DNA of 10,149 nt from a bacterium (GTDB lineage: Bacteria; Desulfobacterota; GWC2-55-46), in the NCBI GenBank assembly GCA_004298725.1, contig SCQA01000260.1:1-10149 (forward strand), given 5' to 3'. The stretch's first letter is position 1. Each line of letters opens with the position of its first letter. Of the stretch, positions 1 through 4,976 are shown in pieces. The notes beneath the pieces were generated by a model that was not told the DNA's origin, made no database searches, and saw only the letters and a list, made by a program, of their open reading frames with translations. The translations under genes were made by a program, and so were the position numbers.

Positions 1-153
1 CGACACTATTGCTCCGGCTACGCCCTTGGCGGTTGCCTTTTCAGCGTCCGACCGTAAATCTATAAATCTTGGCACGGCTATCGCGGCCAAAATACCCAGA
101 ATTACTATGACCATCACAAGCTCAATCATGGTAAAACCTTTTTTGTTAAACAT
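1..153 (-). CDS. Type IV pilin (MshA/MshB-like), N-terminal 51 residues, partial
   Basis: This is the start of a type IV pilin, a subunit secreted through the inner membrane and polymerised into a pilus. The gene runs off the left edge, so only 51 codons are visible. The product begins MFNKKGFTMIEL. That is a short basic leader ending in G6, the prepilin peptidase (PilD) cleavage point, followed by F at +1, M at +3 and the invariant E at +5. A hydrophobic helix of about 20 residues then ends in AVPRFIDL. The stretch RSDAEKATAKGVAGAI after the helix is typical of MSH-type pilins (family knowledge). The ATG has a strong ribosome site, AAGGGGG at 161-167, seven bases upstream. It lies downstream of the platform and pseudopilin genes on the same strand but has its own tandem promoters. 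The helix is shared by all type IV pilins and T2SS pseudopilins, so MshA versus MshB versus another pilin cannot be settled. Confidence 0.93.
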   Translation of the reverse strand, partial: MFNKKGFTMIELVMVIVILGILAAIAVPRFIDLRSDAEKATAKGVAGAIVS

Positions 154-189
154 TGCTTTGCCCCCTTGTTACGATGCCCCATCTTGCGT

Positions 190-219
190 TGTCGGTTAGC
201 TGTCGTTACAATGTCGTTA
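190..219 (-). promoter_or_regulatory. Three 11-bp-phased TAAC(C)GACA direct repeats in the pilin leader
   Basis: Read on the minus strand, TAACGACA occurs at 219-212 and 208-201 and TAACCGACA at 198-190. The copies are spaced exactly 11 bp apart. Direct repeats at one helical turn are a common layout for a cooperatively bound regulator, or for a repeated RNA motif. They lie about 35 to 65 bases upstream of the pilin start codon and downstream of both predicted promoters, so they could act as a roadblock or leader element. No known binding consensus was recognised; function is inference. Confidence 0.35.
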
Positions 220-302
220 TTCAAGTAGCAAAGTACGTTACACATTATCTTAAGTTGAATGTATTTTTAAACAAACTCAGACGACATGTGACAATTGTTT
301 TA

Positions 303-331
303 TCTATAACAGAGTAATTCAAATTTGTCAA
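303..331 (-). promoter_or_regulatory. Sigma-70 promoter, pilin-proximal
   Basis: On the minus strand a perfect -35 TTGACA (331-326) is followed by exactly 17 bp and a -10 TATAGA (308-303). A TG one base upstream of the -10 makes it an extended -10. The predicted start of transcription is near 296, giving a leader of about 140 bases before the pilin ATG. The pilin can therefore be expressed independently of the upstream assembly genes, as expected for a subunit needed in large excess. No sigma-54 consensus of the kind seen upstream of many pilA genes was found. Confidence 0.7.
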
Positions 332-435
332 CGTTACCCCATGTGAAAAATGTAAACAACCAAAAAGCCGCATAAAATAGATATTCGATAAGCTTTGATA
401 GCTCATGCTACTTTGATTGATTTATTTATGCTATG

Positions 436-464
436 TTTATAGCAGGAAAAATCAGAGTTGTCAA
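436..464 (-). promoter_or_regulatory. Sigma-70 promoter, pilin-distal
   Basis: This is a second minus-strand promoter of the same design as the one at 303-331: -35 TTGACA (464-459), 17 bp, -10 TATAAA (441-436), again with an extended TG motif one base before the -10. The predicted start is near 429, about 133 bases upstream of the proximal promoter. Together they form a tandem pair reading into the pilin gene. The region between them is AT-rich and contains the small inverted repeat TAGC-ATGA-GCTA. Confidence 0.65.
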
Positions 465-496
465 TTTTGCGTGTGTGTGACAAATGTAAAAGCTAA

Positions 497-715
497 GGAA
501 AGCCTGATTTATTCTAATTTAGCGCAATGGGGCATGGGATTGTCACTGCCGAGATTTTAATCCTCAATAGAAACATTCGAGGAGGAATCCTTAAGTAACT
601 CACTAAGCACCGGATTCCCGCTGAAAGAACGCGGGAAGGACAAACACACGCAGAGCAACCGCTCTGCCCTACGCCTTACCTCAACACATATCAGCCTGAA
701 ATAATCAGACCTTCC
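497..715. mobile_element. MITE-like element, copy 1 (IS5-type ends)
   Basis: A 219-bp non-coding element. The left end GGAAAGCCTGATT and the reverse complement of the right end, GGAAGGTCTGATT, match at 11 of 13 positions. It is flanked by a direct CTAA on each side (493-496 and 716-719), consistent with a 4-bp target duplication. GGAAGGT-type ends with a YTAR target are the signature of the IS5 group (established knowledge), so an IS5-group transposase acting in trans is the likely mover. Internal hairpins include TTCCCGC/GCGGGAA (615-621 with 631-637) and CAGAGC/GCTCTG (651-656 with 661-666). No reading frame of note. It ends 16 bp beyond the stop codon of the pseudopilin-like gene. By eye about four-fifths of its bases match copy 2. 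Confidence 0.85.
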
Positions 716-731
716 CTAAGAAAAACTCCCG

Positions 732-1175
732 TTACCATTTTTCATAACCTTTGGTTGACGACCACACCCTGCCGGTTTTAGGGTCGTAATTATACCTGCC
801 ACCGAAAGGGTCGAGAGGATAGCCGACTACGTCGGTTGTCATTGATTCCACGTAGTTGCCGACAATTTCAATTTTATATTCCTTCCCTTCAATATCGCTC
901 TTTGCCACAGCCGCTTTTTTATTCAACAAGTCTTTAAGCGAAAGCGGCAGGCTACTATTAAGCATTACGTAAAAATTAACAGCCCTGCGGAGATTTGAAA
1001 GTTCGATTGTCAGAGCGGTCTCCTGAACAGGCTTTATCGTGCTAATATAACGGTCAAAAGCAATGAATATAAAAAAACCTACAAGCGCGGCCACTACGAC
1101 CGCTTCAAATAGCGTGCGTCCCTTCTGGTTACGTATAATGCTTTTCAGTGTTGCGGCGTAACGCGGCGCTGTCAA
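732..1175 (-). CDS. Pseudopilin-like protein in the mshF position (GspG-like C-terminus)
   Basis: A small inner-membrane protein of about 147 residues with a prepilin-type anchor, probably a minor pilin or assembly factor. After a basic leader of 19 residues comes QKG|RTLFEA, with G19 as the likely cleavage point, E at +5 and a hydrophobic helix at about 25-42. The C-terminus, DPFGGRYNYDPKTGRVWSS, resembles the end of T2SS major pseudopilin GspG. R at +1, where pilins nearly always have F or M, is odd and may hinder methylation. I chose the TTG at 1175-1173: it has AAGGA (1187-1183) seven bases upstream and begins two bases after the platform gene stop. The alternative GTG at 1208 has no ribosome site and would overlap that gene by 31 bases. 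Position between platform and pilin genes matches mshF. Coding is near certain; the role is inferred. Confidence 0.85.
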   Translation of the reverse strand: MTAPRYAATLKSIIRNQKGRTLFEAVVVAALVGFFIFIAFDRYISTIKPVQETALTIELSNLRRAVNFYVMLNSSLPLSLKDLLNKKAAVAKSDIEGKEYKIEIVGNYVESMTTDVVGYPLDPFGGRYNYDPKTGRVWSSTKGYEKW

Positions 1176-1177
1176 GT

Positions 1178-2407
1178 TTATTTCCTTACGATTTTCAATA
1201 TGTCCCACATCGGCAAGAAGATGGCAAGCGCCAAAAATAGCACAAGCCCGAAGATAAACGTAAGCAGTATCGGCTCAAGAGTGGTTGTGAGGTTTCGTAT
1301 CGACGCGTCAACCTCTCTGTCGTAATACTCGGCCACCTTTTCAAGCATCTCGTCAAGGTTGCCTGTCTCTTCGCCGACTACGGCCATTTGAACTATCATC
1401 GGCGGGAAGAATTTGCTTTTTGCCATAGGCTCGGAAAGCGGCTTGCCAGCCCTGACTTCCGCCTCTATAGCTTTTACTTCTTCCGACATGATTTTGTTTT
1501 CAACGGCCCTTGACACGATATCAAGCGACTGTAATATGGGCAGTCCGCTTTTGTAAAGAGCGGCGAGCACCCTTGAAAACCTTGACATAATTGACTTTAA
1601 AATTATCGGGCCGAATATTGGCACTTTAAGCGCGAATTTGTCCAAACTGCGCTGTCCGCTTGCAGTCGATTTGAACATCTTATAACCAACTATGAGCACG
1701 ACGGCGGAAATAAGCAATAAGTACCAGTACTGCGTAAAGAAGTTGGAAGCGTTAATCAATATTCTGGTGGGAAGAGGAAGCTGTACCTTGAACGAGCCAT
1801 AAAGCGCGGCAAACCTCGGCACCACGAAGTTCATAAGCACGACAATGGCTATTAAGATGGCGACAATGACTATCTTGGGGTATAGCGTGGCGGATTTAAC
1901 CTTGGCTTTGTTCTCGGCGTTCTTTTCAAACATAAATGCGAGCCTGTCGAGCACGTCGTCAAGAATACCGCCTGCTTCGCCCGCCGCCACCATGTTTGTG
2001 TACAGCTCGGTAAAATATCGCGGGTGTCTTGAAAGAGCGGCGGTAAACGTGGAGCCGCCTTCTATATCGAGCCTTATCGTTCTGATGGCGGAAATAAAAC
2101 CCTTTGTAGTCATCTGTTTTTCAAGCGTGGCAAGAGCGCGCGTAAGCGGGATGCCTGCGCTGAAAAGCGTGGCAAGCTGTCTGCTGAAAAGTATAAGCTC
2201 CTCGACCGGAGGGCTGAAAAAGGCGTTTTTAAGGCGTTCAAGCGCCTCTGATGACGCCTTGGAGGCCGCTACGCCCGCGGTTATTTTGACTGGTATAAGG
2301 CCCATCTTGTCAAGCGTGGACTCAAGCGCGTTTACGTCAGCCGCTTCAAGCGCCCCTGTAACAAGCGCGCCCTGTCTGTCTCTTGCCCTGTATTGAAAAT
2401 GTGCCAT
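1178..2407 (-). CDS. pilC: Inner-membrane platform protein, PilC/MshG/GspF family
   Basis: A polytopic inner-membrane protein that couples the assembly ATPase to pilin insertion at the base of a type IV or MSH-type pilus. At 409 residues it has the normal family length. The N-terminus MAHFQYRARDRQG is the usual GspF opening. Two copies of the T2SSF helical domain follow, at about 74-197 and 275-400. Each starts with a similar motif (FSRQLATLFSAGIPL and FSRVLAALYKSGLPI) and carries a G-E-rich turn (AAGEAGG at 141-147, GEETGN at 345-350). Membrane helices are at about 178-198, 226-243 and 378-398. The ATG has only a weak ribosome site. The gene follows the ATPase gene after 342 bp containing MITE copy 2, and is followed after two bases by the pseudopilin-like gene. 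No good promoter was seen directly upstream, so it probably depends on read-through from the ATPase promoter. Confidence 0.96.
   Translation of the reverse strand: MAHFQYRARDRQGALVTGALEAADVNALESTLDKMGLIPVKITAGVAASKASSEALERLKNAFFSPPVEELILFSRQLATLFSAGIPLTRALATLEKQMTTKGFISAIRTIRLDIEGGSTFTAALSRHPRYFTELYTNMVAAGEAGGILDDVLDRLAFMFEKNAENKAKVKSATLYPKIVIVAILIAIVVLMNFVVPRFAALYGSFKVQLPLPTRILINASNFFTQYWYLLLISAVVLIVGYKMFKSTASGQRSLDKFALKVPIFGPIILKSIMSRFSRVLAALYKSGLPILQSLDIVSRAVENKIMSEEVKAIEAEVRAGKPLSEPMAKSKFFPPMIVQMAVVGEETGNLDEMLEKVAEYYDREVDASIRNLTTTLEPILLTFIFGLVLFLALAIFLPMWDILKIVRK
1181..1187 (-). promoter_or_regulatory. Ribosome binding site deciding a TTG start
   Basis: AAGGAAA on the minus strand lies inside the last codons of the platform gene, with AAGGA seven bases before the TTG at 1175-1173. 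It is the only good Shine-Dalgarno match near the 5' end of the pseudopilin-like gene. The placement suggests translational coupling: ribosomes terminating at 1178-1180 are next to the new start. Confidence 0.6.
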
Positions 2408-2455
2408 ATGCCGGTTATCGAGTATAAGTTAAGGTGAACGGTTTAGTTGTAAGAA

Positions 2456-2479
2456 TTAAGGAGGCTCTGATTAATTCAG
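2456..2479 (-). repeat. Lone MITE terminal repeat (remnant end)
   Basis: TTAA followed by GGAGGCTCTGATTAATTCAG matches the outward end of MITE copy 2 (reverse complement of 2702-2725, including its TTAA) at 21 of 24 positions. No partner end was found: the sequence after 2479 stops resembling the element, and copy 2 begins only 24 bp further on. This is best read as the relic of an older insertion, or of a related element, partly deleted when or before copy 2 arrived. Confidence 0.6.
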
Positions 2480-2503
2480 CTAACGCGTGCTATTCACCAT
2501 TAA

Positions 2504-2721
2504 GGAAGGTCTGATTTATTCTAATTTAGTGCGATGGCACGGGCGTGTCACTACCAAGGTTTTAATCCTCGACATAAACATTCGAGGAGGAATCCATAAC
2601 TAACCACCTGAGTTACTGGATTCCCGCTAAAAGAACGCGCAAATGACAAACACACGCATAGCAATCACTCTGTCCTACACCTTACCTCAACGCATATCAG
2701 CCTGAATTAATCAGACCTTCT
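2504..2721. mobile_element. MITE-like element, copy 2 (IS5-type ends)
   Basis: A 218-bp element in the same orientation as copy 1. The left end GGAAGGTCTGATT and the reverse complement of the right end, AGAAGGTCTGATT, match at 12 of 13 positions. It is flanked by TTAA at 2500-2503 and 2722-2725, the expected 4-bp duplication. It lies between the ATPase and platform genes, so it should be transcribed with them. The CCTCG/CGAGG hairpin is intact here, whereas the TTCCCGC/GCGGGAA and CAGAGC/GCTCTG hairpins of copy 1 have decayed to TTCCCGC/GCGCAAA and CATAGC/ACTCTG. No coding sequence is present. Confidence 0.85.
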
Positions 2722-2749
2722 TTAACCTTTCACCGTCTTCAAACACGCC

Positions 2750-4453
2750 CTATTCGACATCCTGCGTTGCCTGTAAAACTTCCTCAACAGAGGTATACCC
2801 GCCGAGACAAGCCTTGATGCCTTGCACGCGGAGCGAGTTAAAGCCTTTTTTCTTCGCCGCGTCAAGAATGTTGTTGGCGTTAGCCTTGGCGAGAATCATG
2901 GCCTTTATTTCATCGTCAAGAACCAGCACTTCATAAAGGCCTATCCGGCCTTTTAAGCCGCTTCCCTTGCAAACCGGGCACCCTTTGCCTTTATAAAAGT
3001 TTACCGCTTTGTCTCCGCTTATTTTAACGCCGAGGTCTTCAAGCAACTTGGGGTCAGCCGGATAAGACGTCTTGCAGGCGTCGCAAATTTTTCTTATAAG
3101 CCTCTGCCCGACGATGCAAATTACCGATGAAGCGACAAGGAAAGGTTCAATGCCCATGTCCAAAAGCCTTGATATGGTTCCGACAGCGTCGTTGGTGTGT
3201 ATGGTAGATATAACAAGATGTCCGGTTAGCGCCGCGTGTATGGCAATTTCAGCGGTCTCTTTGTCTCTTATTTCGCCTATCAGTATCGTGTCGGGGTCTT
3301 GCCTCAGTATATGGCGAAGCGCCGAAGCGAAGGTTATGCCGACCTTCGGGTTGACCTGAACCTGATTTACTCTCTTAAAATGGTATTCAACCGGGTCTTC
3401 AACCGTAACAAGATTTTTGCCGGGCACGTTTAAAAGGTTTATCAGCGTGTATGCCGTAGTCGTTTTACCGCTTCCGGTTGGGCCGGTAAGAAGTATCATG
3501 CCAAACGGCCTTTTAATTACCCTGTTCAGCACGTCAAGCGAATCAGCCACCGGTGAAAGCCGTTCAAGCTCAAGCACCATAGCGGCTTTGTCAAGTATCC
3601 TCAAAACGGCCTTTTCACCGAATATGGTAGGCAGTGTGGAAATACGGAAGTCAATGTCACGGTTGGCAACCTTTATTACGCAACGTCCGTCCTGAGGGAG
3701 CCTCTTTTCCGCTATGTCAAGCTCGCCTAAAATCTTTATTCTTGAAAGCACGGCCGCGTGAAGCTTCATGGGAACCGACATTGTTTCATGCAGTACGCCG
3801 TCAATGCGAAGCCTTACGCGTAGAACGTCTTCGTCAGCCTCCACGTGAATGTCGGAAGCGTTGTCCATTACGGCGCGCTGAATAATCTGGTTCACGAGCT
3901 GAATTACGGAAGTGTCGCCGGCTATCTTTTCAAGCTTTTCAGGAATGTCTTCTTCGCCTTTTAAAAGCTCTGTGCCCTTTTGCGTCTTTCTAATCATTTC
4001 TTCAAGAGAAGCTTCGGCGCTGTAGTACTGGTCAATCGCCGTTACAACGTCTTTTTCAGTGCATACGTGCGGCTTCACCTGATGCTTCGTGGCCCTTTTT
4101 ATTTCGTCAACCGCAAAAACGTTTAAAGGGTCGGCCATTGCGACATTCAAGACTTCGCCTTCAAGGGACAACGCAATTACAAGGTAACGCCGCGCTATGG
4201 CCTCTGGCACTATTTTAACAGTTTTTTGGTCGAGTATTACGTCTTTGAGATTGAAAAAAGGAATGCGGTATTGGTCGGCGAGCGCGTGCGCGATATCGTC
4301 ATCAGTCGCATAGCCGAGACTGACCATTACTTTACCCGCGCGCGTATTGGTATTTTTGCCTATTCGCAGAGCTTCTTCAAGCTGGGCCTTGCTTATGACG
4401 CCCTTGGAAAGAAGTATCTCGCCTATTGGAAGTATCTTTTTAAGTACGGCCAT
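2750..4453 (-). CDS. pilB: Pilus assembly ATPase, MshE/PilB/GspE family
   Basis: A cytoplasmic hexameric ATPase that powers pilin polymerisation through the platform protein. The 567-residue product has the family length and all key motifs. Residues 1-145 form an MshEN/T2SSE-N type domain (PIGEILLSKGVIS, then IPFFNL), a fold that binds cyclic di-GMP in MshE (family knowledge). The ATPase core carries Walker A GPTGSGKT (324-331), an Asp box with E352 and D353, Walker B ILIGEIRD with E394, and a His box with H419. A four-cysteine zinc site is C457, C460, C492 and C495. It has a weak purine-rich ribosome site (AAAGAG) and follows a strong promoter at 4608-4634 with a leader of about 147 bases. 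The next genes on the strand are the platform, pseudopilin-like and pilin genes, so assembly rather than retraction is its job. MshE is favoured over PilB or GspE by gene order; this is inference. Confidence 0.97.
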   Translation of the reverse strand: MAVLKKILPIGEILLSKGVISKAQLEEALRIGKNTNTRAGKVMVSLGYATDDDIAHALADQYRIPFFNLKDVILDQKTVKIVPEAIARRYLVIALSLEGEVLNVAMADPLNVFAVDEIKRATKHQVKPHVCTEKDVVTAIDQYYSAEASLEEMIRKTQKGTELLKGEEDIPEKLEKIAGDTSVIQLVNQIIQRAVMDNASDIHVEADEDVLRVRLRIDGVLHETMSVPMKLHAAVLSRIKILGELDIAEKRLPQDGRCVIKVANRDIDFRISTLPTIFGEKAVLRILDKAAMVLELERLSPVADSLDVLNRVIKRPFGMILLTGPTGSGKTTTAYTLINLLNVPGKNLVTVEDPVEYHFKRVNQVQVNPKVGITFASALRHILRQDPDTILIGEIRDKETAEIAIHAALTGHLVISTIHTNDAVGTISRLLDMGIEPFLVASSVICIVGQRLIRKICDACKTSYPADPKLLEDLGVKISGDKAVNFYKGKGCPVCKGSGLKGRIGLYEVLVLDDEIKAMILAKANANNILDAAKKKGFNSLRVQGIKACLGGYTSVEEVLQATQDVE

Positions 4454-4600
4454 TTTTTCTCTTTAAAGAGAGTTTAATAATCAATCAACATAGCTGTTTC
4501 CATTGTAAGCGCGCCAAGAAAAAATACTATTTACCGGTTTCCTCGCGCCTTGCTCACTGTGTTTTGCAAGTTACATTATAAATAAAAAACACATCAGATG
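4454..4600 (-). other. 5' leader of the pilus ATPase gene, no gene seen
   Basis: If transcription starts near 4600, this stretch is an untranslated leader of about 147 bases. It contains the perfect palindrome CTCTTTAAAGAG just upstream of the ribosome site, which could fold over it. It also has a possible GCGCG/CGCGC stem with a long loop (about 4509-4548). I looked for cyclic di-GMP riboswitch motifs, because of the pilus context, and did not find a convincing one. No plausible small reading frame was seen. Confidence 0.3.
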
Positions 4601-4607
4601 CTCAAAG

Positions 4608-4634
4608 ATTATACCATGCTAAAAACCTTGTCAA
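4608..4634 (-). promoter_or_regulatory. Sigma-70 promoter for the pilus ATPase gene
   Basis: Both hexamers are perfect on the minus strand: TTGACA (4634-4629) and TATAAT (4613-4608). The spacer is 15 bp rather than 17, partly offset by an extended -10 (TGG before TATAAT). Transcription should start near 4600 and read into the ATPase gene at 4453. A short spacer with consensus hexamers is a layout at which some activators (MerR type) work by twisting the DNA, but no matching operator was recognised between the hexamers. Confidence 0.65.
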
Positions 4635-4680
4635 TAGATTTTGTAAACACACGCGGGAAAAAACCGCTTTCACGTCAAAC

Positions 4681-4699
4681 ATTGCGCGTTTTACGCAAT
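4681..4699. promoter_or_regulatory. Inverted repeat upstream of the ATPase promoter
   Basis: ATTGCG and CGCAAT form a perfect 6-bp inverted repeat around a 7-base centre. It lies about 80 to 100 bases upstream of the predicted ATPase transcription start, a usual place for an activator site. A second hairpin, GGACGC/GCGTCC with a TCCG loop, is at 4757-4772. Neither matches an operator consensus I know, and both could be chance in this AT-rich spacer. Confidence 0.25.
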
Positions 4700-4911
4700 A
4701 TTATAAAGTTAAATAAAAAACTGTCTAAAAAAATAAATCTTATCGAACGCATCAAAGGACGCTCCGGCGTCCATTGTTTCCATAGCGCGACGCAATTACC
4801 TCGCCGTTGTTAATAACAGCGCGACTGAAGTCTCGCACTGCGTTTTATCGTCTTATTCACTAACCACTGCCTCTAATCTCGCGTTTCGTTTTAACGTTTC
4901 AACCTTAGAAT

Positions 4912-4946
4912 AAAAAAGGCCATGAAAACAACTCATGGCCTTTTTT
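4912..4946. terminator. Bidirectional intrinsic terminator downstream of aclA
   Basis: A perfect 14-bp stem, AAAAAAGGCCATGA (4912-4925) with TCATGGCCTTTTTT (4933-4946), closes a 7-base loop. Either strand ends in a run of six T residues after the GC-rich part, so it can stop transcription in both directions. It begins 30 bases after the aclA stop codon and separates the citrate lyase operon from the pilus genes. Confidence 0.93.
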
Positions 4947-4976
4947 AAATCGCTTCAAAAAATATTTTACAACGAC

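Noticed and set aside
1845..2396. 183-codon plus-strand open frame inside the platform gene.
   Set aside because: Serine/alanine-rich antisense shadow of a clearly coding gene; no ribosome site or recognisable domain.
497..2721. The repeated 218-bp sequences as CRISPR or as a true IS element.
   Set aside because: There are only two long copies with genes between them, no short repeat-spacer structure and no transposase frame; terminal inverted repeats and 4-bp duplications indicate a MITE.
4454..4600. Cyclic di-GMP riboswitch in the pilus ATPase leader.
   Set aside because: Suggested only by the pilus context; I could not find the conserved core and receptor motifs of either known class.
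4598..4813. 71-codon plus-strand open frame in the ATPase-aclA spacer.
   Set aside because: It has no ribosome site, a Lys/Leu/Arg-rich composition typical of AT-rich non-coding DNA, overlaps the minus-strand promoter at 4608-4634 and resembles no family I know.
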